Shown here one piece after another: positions 1 through 5,281 of a DNA stretch of 5,327 bases. The DNA is from Bifidobacterium sp. UBA6881 (GTDB lineage Bacteria; Actinomycetota; Actinomycetes; Actinomycetales; Bifidobacteriaceae), in contig DKCF01000049.1 in assembly GCA_002451435.1 (NCBI GenBank), positions 1-5,327 on the forward strand, written 5' to 3'. Within the stretch, counting starts at the first letter, position 1; each line of letters begins with the position of its first letter. The notes under the pieces were generated by a model. That model saw nothing but the letters and a program-made list of their open reading frames with translations. It did not search any database and had not been told where the DNA came from. Made by a program: the position numbers and the translations under genes.

Positions 1-341
1 TCCAGCACGTCGGAACGGTTGGATTCGTCGGCGGCCACCTTGATGAGCACCAGTTCGCGCTCCACGGTGGTTTCCGGATCGAGGTCCACGATCTTCAGCA
101 CGTGCAGCAGCTTGTTGAGCTGCTTGATGATCTGCTCAAGCGGCACCTCCTCCACTTCCGCGGTGACGGTGACGCGGGAGATGTCCGGACGCTCGGTGGG
201 GGAGACGGACAGCGAGTTGATGTTGAACGCGCGACGGGCGAACAAGCCGGCGATGCGCGCCAGCACGCCCGGACGGTTCTCGACGAGCACGGACAGCGTA
301 TGACGCTTGGAACCCGGCTGGGATGCAGGATAATTTGCCAT
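1..341 (-). CDS. ilvN: Acetolactate synthase small (regulatory) subunit, 3' end cut by window
   Basis: This is the regulatory subunit of acetolactate (acetohydroxyacid) synthase. In this family it binds the catalytic subunit IlvB, raises its activity and confers feedback inhibition by branched-chain amino acids. About 113 N-terminal codons are visible; the C-terminal part lies beyond position 1. After a short lead (MANYPASQPGSKR) comes an ACT domain at about residues 14-90, beginning HTLSVLVENRPGVLARIAGL and including the family hallmark SVSPTERPDISRVTV. The start is the ATG at 341-339, preceded by AGGAAG with 8 nt spacing. It follows the ilvB stop by 26 nt, so the two genes are almost certainly co-transcribed and probably translationally linked. 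A full-length member would be roughly 160-185 residues, so about a third is missing here. Identity is secure from the ACT-domain sequence and the adjacent ilvB. Confidence 0.95.
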   Translation of the reverse strand, partial: MANYPASQPGSKRHTLSVLVENRPGVLARIAGLFARRAFNINSLSVSPTERPDISRVTVTAEVEEVPLEQIIKQLNKLLHVLKIVDLDPETTVERELVLIKVAADESNRSDVL

Positions 342-367
342 GATCAGATCTTCCTATCCTTACTCGT

Positions 368-2236
368 TCACTCGTTCTCGTTGGCCTTGGCGCGCTGCAG
401 CGGCTTCACGCCCGGCTTGTAGGTGACGTTGTCGTTGGAATCGCCGGCTGCGACCATCGGCCACACCATGGCGTCCTTCCACACGCGGAAGTCGATGAGC
501 ACCGGACGGTCGTTGATTTCGTTGGCCTTCTTGATGCATGCGATGGCCTCGTCCTCGGTGAATGCGCGCATGCCCACGCAGCCGTAGGCCTCGGCGAGCT
601 TCACGAAGTCCGGAACATCCACGATGTCGGGCGTGTTCTCGCCGTCCAGCAGGTTCGTCGCGGAGTAGTGGTGCTCGTAGAACAGGGTCTGCCACTGGCG
701 CACCATGCCGTACACGGAGTTGTTGAGCAGCGCGATCTTCACCGGCGTGTGGTCGAGGAACGCGGCCGCCAGCTCTTCGGAAGTCATCTGGAAGGAGCCG
801 TCGCCGTCGATAAGCCACACCGGCTTCTTGTCGTCGAACTTGCGCGCGGAGCCGACGCGCGCGCCGATGGCGGCCGGCAGGCCGAAGCCCATCGTGCCCA
901 GGCCGCCGGAGGACAGCCAGGAATGGGGCTTGTTGAATTCGATGATCTGCGTCGCCCACATCTGGTGCTGGCCCACGCCGGAAACCCAGATGGTGTCGGG
1001 GTCGGCCAGATCGGACAGCTGCTTGACGACCCACTGCGGGGCGAGCGTGCCATCGGTCGGCTCGTCCCAGGTGATCGGGTATTCCTCGACCCACTTGTTG
1101 ATGACGTCCCACCAGTGGCTGGTGTCGGGCTTGCCGTGCACGGCCTGCTCGCGCTTGATCTCCGGAATGAGGTCCTTGAGCACGGTGGCCACGTCTCCGA
1201 CGATCGGCACGTCCGGCTGGCGGTTCTTGCCGATCTCCGCCGGATCGATGTCGATGTGGATCACGCGCGCGCCCGGCGCGAACGCGTCGAGCTTGCCGGT
1301 GACGCGGTCATCGAAGCGGGCGCCGATGGCGACGAGCAGATCGCAGCGCTGCACGGCGCCGGTCGCCGCGATGGTGCCGTGCATGCCGAGCATGCCGAGC
1401 ACCTTCGGATCGGAATCCGGCACGATGCCGCGCGCCGGCAGGGTGGTGACGATCGGAGCGTCGGTCACGTCGGACAGCTCCTTGACGAGGTCGCCCGCAT
1501 CGGAACGCACCGCGCCGCCGCCGACGTACAGCACCGGACGGTACGACTGCTCGAACAGCTTCGCCGCGTCGGACAGCACACGGCCGTGCGCCTTGGTGGT
1601 CGGATTGTAGCCGGGCAGAATCATGCGCTGCGGCCAGGAGTAGTACATCGTGCCGGTCTGCGCGGTCTTGGTGACGTCCACCACCACCGGTCCCGGACGG
1701 CCGGAACGCGCGATGTAGTGCGCCTCGGACAGCACGCGCGGAATGTCCTGCGCGCGGGTGACCAGATACGAGTGCTTCACCACCGGGTAGGTGGCGCCCA
1801 CGATGTCGGCCTCCTGGAACGCGTCGGTGCCGATGGCGTTCACGCCCACCTGGCCGGTGATGACGACCATCGGAATGGAATCCATGTTCGCGTCGGCGAT
1901 CGGGGTGATCATGTTCGTGGCGCCCGGTCCGGAGGTCACGATGCACACGCCGACCTCGCCGGTGGCCAGCGCGTAGCCTTCGGCCGCATGGCCGGCGGCC
2001 TGCTCGTGGCGCATCAACATGAAGCGGAACTTCGTATCGTCCTTGATGGAATCGTAGACGGGCAGAATCGCGCCGCCGGGAACGCCGAAGACGTCCTTGA
2101 CCCCCAGATCCTCCAGCGAACGGACCAGCGCTTCGGCGCCGGTCATTTTTTCGCCGTCGACAATGGTCTGCTTTTCAGTGGTTGCGGATGCCTTCGGCAT
2201 GCCGCTGAATGCCTGCAGAGGCGTAGGTAACACCAT
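368..2236 (-). CDS. ilvB: Acetolactate synthase large (catalytic) subunit
   Basis: This ThDP-, FAD- and Mg-dependent cytoplasmic enzyme condenses two pyruvates to acetolactate, or pyruvate with 2-oxobutyrate to acetohydroxybutyrate, in branched-chain amino acid synthesis. The 622-residue product has the normal family length. The N-terminal ThDP domain starts near MTGAEALVRSLEDLGV (31-46), with VFGVPGGAILPVYD (49-62) and the cofactor-activating glutamate E78 in RHEQAAGHAAEGYA. TSGPGATN lies at 101-108 and ITGQVG-IGTDAFQEAD at 126-144. The central FAD-binding domain contains GARFDDRVTG (305-314). The C-terminal ThDP domain has the GDG (478-480) to NN (505-506) motif and the conserved active-site-channel tryptophan W515 in MVRQWQ. 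I chose the ATG at 2236-2234 because GAGAGGGAAC sits directly before it; the spacing is short. An ATG four codons upstream (2248) has no close Shine-Dalgarno. The frame stays open back into rnc, but that part is an overlap shadow. A 209-nt leader separates the gene from rnc. Confidence 0.97.
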   Translation of the reverse strand: MVLPTPLQAFSGMPKASATTEKQTIVDGEKMTGAEALVRSLEDLGVKDVFGVPGGAILPVYDSIKDDTKFRFMLMRHEQAAGHAAEGYALATGEVGVCIVTSGPGATNMITPIADANMDSIPMVVITGQVGVNAIGTDAFQEADIVGATYPVVKHSYLVTRAQDIPRVLSEAHYIARSGRPGPVVVDVTKTAQTGTMYYSWPQRMILPGYNPTTKAHGRVLSDAAKLFEQSYRPVLYVGGGAVRSDAGDLVKELSDVTDAPIVTTLPARGIVPDSDPKVLGMLGMHGTIAATGAVQRCDLLVAIGARFDDRVTGKLDAFAPGARVIHIDIDPAEIGKNRQPDVPIVGDVATVLKDLIPEIKREQAVHGKPDTSHWWDVINKWVEEYPITWDEPTDGTLAPQWVVKQLSDLADPDTIWVSGVGQHQMWATQIIEFNKPHSWLSSGGLGTMGFGLPAAIGARVGSARKFDDKKPVWLIDGDGSFQMTSEELAAAFLDHTPVKIALLNNSVYGMVRQWQTLFYEHHYSATNLLDGENTPDIVDVPDFVKLAEAYGCVGMRAFTEDEAIACIKKANEINDRPVLIDFRVWKDAMVWPMVAAGDSNDNVTYKPGVKPLQRAKANENE

Positions 2237-2270
2237 GTTCCCTCTCATGCTCGTTCGTAGAAAATTTCCC

Positions 2271-2318
2271 TCGGAAGACTCCGATGGGCGTGCGGCGTTA
2301 TGCGCCCCCGTCGGAGTC
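2271..2318 (-). repeat. Mutually exclusive inverted repeats in ilvB leader
   Basis: On the minus strand, GACTCCGA (2318-2311) pairs perfectly with TCGGAGTC (2284-2277). An inner CGCCC-type helix joins 2307-2303 with 2290-2286. Alternatively TCGGA (2284-2280) pairs with TCCGA (2275-2271) across a 4-nt loop. The shared segment at 2284-2280 makes this a possible two-state RNA switch 35-50 nt before the ilvB start codon. The base pairing is seen directly; the switching is inferred. Confidence 0.5.
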
Positions 2319-2366
2319 GACAAGCGGAATGCCGCGCAACCGCTTGTGGCGATGTGCGAATCGCAA
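2298..2366 (-). CDS. Possible 22-codon leader ORF upstream of ilvB (speculative)
   Basis: A TTG-initiated frame of 22 codons reads (M)RFAHRHKRLRGIPLVDSDGGA and stops at TAA (2300-2298). AGGAAGGAA directly precedes the TTG; only its first AGGA has reasonable spacing (5 nt). The codons for Ile, Leu and Val occur close together (IPLV) just before the 5' arm of the long leader hairpin, and the stop codon falls in the hairpin loop. This geometry resembles leader peptides of amino-acid biosynthetic attenuators. However, there is no run of branched-chain codons as in classical ilv leader peptides, and TTG is an uncommon start. It may be a chance frame. Confidence 0.2.
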   Translation of the reverse strand: MRFAHRHKRLRGIPLVDSDGGA

Positions 2367-2420
2367 TTCCTTCCTAATAAGAAGTCTATGCTAATGGCTG
2401 ACAGAATGATTTTCCGAGCG

Positions 2421-2439
2421 CATGCCATATGCTGGCATG
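2421..2439 (-). repeat. Perfect 7-bp inverted repeat just after rnc stop
   Basis: CATGCCA (2439-2433 on the minus strand) and TGGCATG (2427-2421) form a 7-bp hairpin with a 5-nt loop, starting 6 nt beyond the rnc stop codon. There is no following T-run, so it is a poor intrinsic terminator. It could act as an RNA 3'-end stabiliser, a partial terminator or a protein-binding palindrome. The sequence does not decide between these. Confidence 0.4.
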
Positions 2440-2445
2440 GCGTCG

Positions 2446-3402
2446 TCAGTCCTGCTTGGCTCCGGTTTTGGCTCCGGTTTTGGTTTCGGTTTCCGCGTTG
2501 GCCTTGGTCTCGACGTTGCCGGCTTTGTTGCGCTTGCCGTGGTGCTTGCCGTGATGGTTCTTGCGGTGCGGACGCTGCACGGGCTCGCGCTGGTCGAGCG
2601 CATGCCACCCTTCCTCGGCGGCGATGAGCTGCGCCTTGCGCTTGCTGGAACCGGTGCCGGTGCCGATCGCGTCCTCCTCGTCGCCGAGCATGACGCGCGC
2701 GGTGAACACCTGCGCGTATTCCGGTCCGGAGACCGACATCTGGTAGCGGGGCTCGCCGAATCCCATGTCGTGCGCCTTGACCGTCAGCGAGGTCTTCCAA
2801 TCGAGCGCCGGCCCTTCCGTGGCGACCTCGGCCAATGTGTCGTCCACCAGATGATGCACGACCTTGCGGGCCTCCTCGATGCCGTTCTGGATGAACGTCG
2901 CGCCGATCAGCGATTCGACGATGTCGCACAGGATCGAGCTTTTGTCGGCTCCACCCTGTTCGGCCTCGCCGTGGCCAAGCAGGATGTACGGTCCGACGTG
3001 CAGCTTCTCGCGGGCGATCTTGCTCAGCGCCTCCTCGGAGACGGCCTTGGCGCGCATCTTGGCGAGCTGGCCTTCGCTCATATCCGGATGGATGCGGTAC
3101 AGCGTTTCCGTGGAGACGAGTTCCAGCACCGCGTCCCCGAGGAACTCGAGGCGTTCGTAGTTCTTCGCGCCCGGGTGCTCGTGGGAGAAGGAACGGTGGG
3201 TGAGCGCCTCGACCAGCAGTTCGGGCGCGAGCGTGGTGCCGAGCGCCTCCAGCAGCACGTTGGCGGTCATTTCGCCCTGTTCGGTGATGGATGTGCCGAT
3301 CCGCCCCTTGTTGGCGTCGCCGCCCGTGACGGTTGCGGTTTCGTTGCCGGCAATCGCGCCGCCGGTGGTCGCGGAATTGTTCTGATTGGTGTTCTTGCCC
3401 AT
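2446..3402 (-). CDS. rnc: Ribonuclease III with extended N- and C-terminal tails
   Basis: RNase III is a Mg-dependent endonuclease that cuts double-stranded RNA, including rRNA precursors and structured mRNAs. The 318-residue product is clearly longer than typical bacterial RNase III (about 220-250). Residues 1-45 form an N/T/G-rich low-complexity lead. The catalytic domain spans about 46-190, with ALTHRSFSHE (66-75), signature ERLEFLGDAVLEL (83-95; acidic residues E83, E86, D90) and D160/E163 in LCDIVESLIGA. The double-stranded RNA-binding domain covers about 200-270, with DWKTSLTVKAHDMG and the basic GSSKRKAQLIAAEEGWHAL (251-269). A 48-residue tail follows, rich in Lys/His (HRKNHHGKHHGKRNK) and then KTGA-type repeats. 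The ATG at 3402-3400 has GAGG 5 nt upstream and is preferred; an internal ATG at residue 45 would remove the low-complexity lead but has a poorer ribosome site. The gene has its own leader after the rpmF terminator. Confidence 0.96.
   Translation of the reverse strand: MGKNTNQNNSATTGGAIAGNETATVTGGDANKGRIGTSITEQGEMTANVLLEALGTTLAPELLVEALTHRSFSHEHPGAKNYERLEFLGDAVLELVSTETLYRIHPDMSEGQLAKMRAKAVSEEALSKIAREKLHVGPYILLGHGEAEQGGADKSSILCDIVESLIGATFIQNGIEEARKVVHHLVDDTLAEVATEGPALDWKTSLTVKAHDMGFGEPRYQMSVSGPEYAQVFTARVMLGDEEDAIGTGTGSSKRKAQLIAAEEGWHALDQREPVQRPHRKNHHGKHHGKRNKAGNVETKANAETETKTGAKTGAKQD
2457..2492 (-). repeat. 12-bp tandem repeat in the 3' end of rnc
   Basis: Three 12-bp units lie in a row. The two at 2457-2468 and 2469-2480 are identical (plus strand TGGCTCCGGTTT), and the third at 2481-2492 differs at two positions. 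The units keep the reading frame and encode the KTGA-like repeats at the C-terminus of RNase III. Such short in-frame repeats can change copy number by slippage, giving tails of different length. Confidence 0.75.
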
Positions 3403-3598
3403 ATGGTCCTCGCTTGTGCGGCGTTCGCCGCGAATGTGATTATCGGCTGTTGCGCACGTGGCAAGACGCCAGCGTATCCGGCTGCATTGCTACGCGAACA
3501 ACGTATGCGGCCGATTCTCGGAACCGGCCATCTGCGATTATAAAACGGCGGCGTATAAAACGGTGGGTGAAAGCGGGCGAACGCGTGTGAGATACAAG
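3403..3598 (-). promoter_or_regulatory. rnc leader with TATAAT box and two hairpins
   Basis: This 196-nt region lies between the rpmF terminator and rnc. On the minus strand a perfect TATAAT occurs at 3542-3537 and predicts a transcript start near 3530. No good -35 box is seen at 16-18 nt. An alternative is TTCGCC, a 17-nt spacer, then TTATAC slightly upstream. Immediately downstream is a compact hairpin: GGCCGGTTC (3529-3521) pairs with GAATCGGCC (3517-3509) through 9 bp, including one G-U, closed by a 3-nt loop. A second 6-bp palindrome (3431-3418, GCGGCG-AA-CGCCGC) sits just before the rnc Shine-Dalgarno. Promoter function is inferred; the hairpins are read directly. Confidence 0.5.
3539..3563. 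repeat. Two direct copies of a 10-bp AT-rich motif
   Basis: TATAAAACGG (plus-strand sense) occurs at 3539-3548 and again at 3554-3563, a 15-bp period. On the minus strand both copies read CCGTTTTATA, and the first overlaps the TATAAT box. This may reflect duplicated -10 elements or a paired binding site, or be chance. Confidence 0.6.
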
Positions 3599-3630
3599 AA
3601 GACCCCGCCACCCGTCGATGGCAGGGTCTT
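3592..3630 (-). terminator. Rho-independent terminator after rpmF
   Basis: AAGACCCTGCCA (3630-3619 on the minus strand) pairs with TGGCGGGGTCTT (3610-3599) as a 12-bp stem with one G-U pair and an 8-nt loop. It is followed by the T-rich CTTGTAT. On the plus strand the same position would be a C-A mismatch, which supports the minus-strand direction. It lies 31 nt after the rpmF stop and separates rpmF from rnc. Confidence 0.85.
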
Positions 3631-3661
3631 GATGTTTGCTATACCGTTATCCGGCATTCAC

Positions 3662-3856
3662 TCACTTGGAGTGGATGGAGCGGACAGCCTCGCGGTACAC
3701 GCGGCCGCGGAAGGAGCCGCAGCTCGGGCATGCCATGTGCGGCAGCGTCGGAGCGCCGCAGTTCGGGCAGGTAACGGTCTGGGCGGCCTTGGCCTTCCAG
3801 TTTGCGCGGCGAGAATGAGTATTCGCGCGCGAGGTCTTGTACTTAGGCAGTGCCAT
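3662..3856 (-). CDS. rpmF: 50S ribosomal protein L32, zinc-binding form
   Basis: L32 is a small protein of the large ribosomal subunit. The 64-residue product has normal length. The basic N-terminus MALPKYKTSRANTHSRRANWK matches the L32 start pattern. Four cysteines, C30 and C33 (CPNC) and C43 and C46 (CPSC), make this the zinc-ribbon (C+) type. FRGRVYREAV follows. The ATG at 3856-3854 is preceded by AGAGGAAA with about 6 nt spacing from AGGA. It lies downstream of the DUF177 gene, an association seen in many bacteria where this family sits next to rpmF. It has its own promoter candidate and a strong terminator, so it can be expressed as a single gene or as the end of the DUF177 transcript. 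No Zur-like palindrome was recognised, in keeping with the cysteine-containing form. Confidence 0.97.
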   Translation of the reverse strand: MALPKYKTSRANTHSRRANWKAKAAQTVTCPNCGAPTLPHMACPSCGSFRGRVYREAVRSIHSK

Positions 3857-3871
3857 TGTGTTTCCTCTATT

Positions 3872-3895
3872 TCGTTCGAACGATTGAGCTTAAGC
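3872..3895. repeat. Two palindromes in the rpmF leader
   Basis: TCGTTCGAACGA (3872-3883) is a perfect 12-bp palindrome and GCTTAAGC (3888-3895) a perfect 8-bp one. Both fall between the predicted rpmF transcript start and its Shine-Dalgarno. They could bind a dimeric regulator or be fortuitous. Confidence 0.45.
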
Positions 3896-3902
3896 GTTCA
3901 GT

Positions 3903-3932
3903 ATCTTAACGTGAGCTCCGTACAAATGCCAA
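3903..3932 (-). promoter_or_regulatory. Candidate rpmF promoter
   Basis: On the minus strand TTGGCA (3932-3927, 5 of 6 matches to TTGACA) is followed by an 18-nt spacer and TAAGAT (3908-3903, 4 of 6 matches to TATAAT). Transcription would start near 3896, leaving a leader of about 40 nt before rpmF. It lies wholly in the gap between the DUF177 gene and rpmF. Assignment is by consensus only. Confidence 0.5.
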
Positions 3933-3972
3933 ATGCGGCCGTGGCCGGGCCTTGTCGGGCCGACGGGCCCCG

Positions 3973-4572
3973 TCACTCCTTGCCTTCGAGCTTGGCCTTC
4001 AGGCCTTCCAACGCGGCGAAACGAATGTCGGTCACATCGTGGTGGTGGTCGGGATGCTCGTTGAGGTCGACGCCGCACTGGGAGCACAGCCCCTTGCAAT
4101 CCGGCTTGCACAGCGGCTGCAGGGGAAGTTCCTCCACCAGCGTGTCGCGGAGCAGGGCCTCGAGATCGGCCCAGGCTCCGCCGCCGAGCAGCGGGTAGGT
4201 GTCTTCGGATTCGTCCTCGCCGGCGATGATGTCGACCTCGTCGTCCTTGGACTTGCCGTTGCTGTTGGTGGACGCGTCCTCATAAGGGAAGAAGGACGTG
4301 ACGTTCACGGTCCAGTCGCGCTTGATCGGCTTCAGGCAGCGGGTGCATTCCGCATGCACGGGGGCGTTGATGCGCGCGGTGAGCACCAGTCCGTCGACGA
4401 TGGAATCGAACGAGCCGGTCACGGAGACGTCCGCGCCCTCGTCCACGCCGACGATCTCGTCGCCGATGCCGCTCGGCGCGGGGAACGTCTCGTCGATCTC
4501 CTTGCTCTGCCCCGGTCGGGAGGCGACCTGCGCCACGGAAACGGCCCATGGGGAATCTTCAATACGTGCCAT
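3973..4572 (-). CDS. DUF177/YceD family protein, probable ribosome assembly factor
   Basis: This is a DUF177 (YceD-type) cytoplasmic protein. Family members are linked to accumulation of the large-subunit rRNA and commonly sit next to rpmF, as here. With the chosen ATG the product is 199 residues. It has MARIEDSPWAVSV at the start, a first cysteine pair C76/C79 in ECTRCLKPI, an acidic low-complexity stretch at about 98-125, then CKPDCKGLCSQCGVDL (155-170; C155, C159, C163, C166). The tail is DHHHDVTDIRFAALEGL (175-191), which I recall as typical of the actinobacterial branch. The cysteine pairs suggest a metal site, which is inferred. I chose the ATG at 4572-4570 because GGAAG lies 7 nt upstream; an in-frame TTG at 4590 would add six residues but places that GGAAG inside the gene. 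A 73-nt gap separates it from the SepIVA-like gene and 116 nt from rpmF. The last bases overlap a GC-rich inverted repeat at 3962-3974. Confidence 0.92.
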   Translation of the reverse strand: MARIEDSPWAVSVAQVASRPGQSKEIDETFPAPSGIGDEIVGVDEGADVSVTGSFDSIVDGLVLTARINAPVHAECTRCLKPIKRDWTVNVTSFFPYEDASTNSNGKSKDDEVDIIAGEDESEDTYPLLGGGAWADLEALLRDTLVEELPLQPLCKPDCKGLCSQCGVDLNEHPDHHHDVTDIRFAALEGLKAKLEGKE

Positions 4573-4595
4573 ATTCAGTCTTCCAATCAATTGGT

Positions 4596-4619
4596 CGAAG
4601 GAGCCGTCCGGCGCCTTCG
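4596..4619 (-). repeat. Hairpin between the SepIVA-like and DUF177 genes
   Basis: CGAAGG (4619-4614 on the minus strand) pairs with CCTTCG (4601-4596). Inside, GCCG and CGGC extend the stem after one mismatch. No T-run follows, so it is unlikely to be a full terminator. An adjacent inverted repeat, CCAAT-TG-ATTGG (4594-4583), touches the DUF177 Shine-Dalgarno and could modulate its access. Both structures are read from the sequence; function is unknown. Confidence 0.4.
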
Positions 4620-4645
4620 GATGTCGGTCTCAAATGTCGGCGGCG

Positions 4646-5281
4646 TCAGTTCTTCGGATAATCGTCCGCGTCGATATGCTGCAGATGCGCGCCGGCCTCG
4701 TTCTGACGGTCGTACAGCACCTTGAGGCCCGCCTGCACGCCGTTGTCGAACTTGTCGAGCTGTTGCTGCAGCGTCTCCATGATGGTGATGCAGTACTTGT
4801 CGGCGTTCCGCGTGAGGGAGTCGGCCTTCGTCTGCGCCTGGTCGAGGATAGCACGCGCCTTCTGCCGCGCGATTTCGGTGACGTTCTCCTGGCCGGCGAG
4901 GAACTGCGCCTGCTCGTTGGCCTCGCGTACCATATTCGCCGCGCGCGACTGCGCGGAGGCGACGATGGCGTTGGCCTGCGTCTGCGCGCTTTCCAAACGG
5001 CGTTCGGATTCGCGCATCAGCGCGGACGCGCGCTCCAGCTGCACTGGCAGCATCTTCTTGAGCTGTTCGAGCTGCTCGGCGAGCGCGTCGCGGTCGATGC
5101 GCACCGAACCCGGGGAGAACAGCACCGGTTTCGCGTCGGCCAACGCCGTCTCCATGCCGTCGATGATGTCGTAGACGGTGGTGAATTCGTCGCGGCTGCG
5201 GTCGGACGAGTCGATGAGCGGCGCGTCCGGGTCGAACGTGTCGCGCAGTTCGGGCAGTTCGGGCAAATCCGGTTTTGCCAT
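4646..5281 (-). CDS. SepIVA/DivIVA-like coiled-coil protein; start uncertain
   Basis: This 211-residue protein is probably the counterpart of mycobacterial SepIVA (Rv2927c), a DivIVA-like protein of septum and cell-envelope growth. The basis is shared layout and gene order, recalled from knowledge: SepIVA also sits beside a DUF177 gene and rnc. Residues 1-30 are Pro/Asp-rich (DLPELPEL repeat). FTTVYDIIDGMETALADAKPV and the stretch SVRIDRDALAEQLEQLKKMLPVQLERA (59-85) resemble the SepIVA N-terminal region. From about 75 to 175 it is a long Ala/Gln/Glu/Arg-rich heptad-like coiled coil. No signal peptide or membrane segment is visible. The ATG at 5281-5279 has no Shine-Dalgarno (CCCCACGTCCCTCG precedes it), and the frame stays open to the window edge (AKARNADAVDSPRPS). 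The real start may therefore lie upstream of the window or depend on coupling to an upstream gene. It could alternatively be listed as a generic cell division initiation protein. Confidence 0.8.
   Translation of the reverse strand: MAKPDLPELPELRDTFDPDAPLIDSSDRSRDEFTTVYDIIDGMETALADAKPVLFSPGSVRIDRDALAEQLEQLKKMLPVQLERASALMRESERRLESAQTQANAIVASAQSRAANMVREANEQAQFLAGQENVTEIARQKARAILDQAQTKADSLTRNADKYCITIMETLQQQLDKFDNGVQAGLKVLYDRQNEAGAHLQHIDADDYPKN

Larger units (their letters stand above)
2237..2445 (-). promoter_or_regulatory. ilvB leader region, possible promoter and attenuator
   Basis: This 209-nt stretch between rnc and ilvB is long for a purely intra-operon gap and probably carries an ilvB promoter. 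The part at about 2380-2420 is AT-rich for this genome and holds weak -10-like boxes (TAGCAT, TAGACT on the minus strand), but I see no matching -35 box, so no promoter is assigned. Downstream are two competing inverted repeats. One is a long hairpin pairing 2311-2318 with 2277-2284 (8 bp, with an inner GGGCG/CGCCC helix). The other is a short hairpin pairing 2280-2284 with 2271-2275. They share 2280-2284, so they cannot coexist. No uridine run follows either, so neither is a textbook intrinsic terminator. No T-box signature was seen. A regulatory role is inferred. Confidence 0.45.

Noticed and set aside
668..2230. 520-codon plus-strand open frame
   Set aside because: It is entirely antisense to ilvB, and its product is Arg/His/Gly/Val-rich with no recognisable domain. 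In GC-rich genomes such antisense frames are expected.
2391..2438. 15-codon ATG frame (MPAYGMRSENHSVSH) after rnc as an ilv leader peptide
   Set aside because: It has no Shine-Dalgarno and only one branched-chain codon, and it lies far upstream of the switch-like hairpins.
2237..2445. T-box or known riboswitch upstream of ilvB
   Set aside because: I saw no T-box consensus (AGGGTGG-type) and no riboswitch core that I recognise.
2237..2929. N-terminal extension of the ilvB frame into rnc (853-residue product)
   Set aside because: The upstream part overlaps rnc in another frame and is an Arg-rich shadow. IlvB homologues begin near the chosen start, which has a Shine-Dalgarno.
2422..3543. 373-codon plus-strand open frame
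   Set aside because: It is antisense to rnc with its clear RNase III motifs; no domain of its own and no credible ribosome site were recognised.
3933..3974. GC-rich inverted repeats after the DUF177 gene as a terminator
   Set aside because: Several short GGGCC-type pairings are possible but the stems are short and no T-run follows; the pattern may simply reflect GC-rich composition.
3458..4198. 246-codon plus-strand open frame across the rpmF region
   Set aside because: It spans the terminator, rpmF antisense and two gaps, and its product has no recognisable features.
3952..4725. 257-codon plus-strand open frame
   Set aside because: It is antisense to the DUF177 gene, whose conserved cysteine motifs show the true coding strand.
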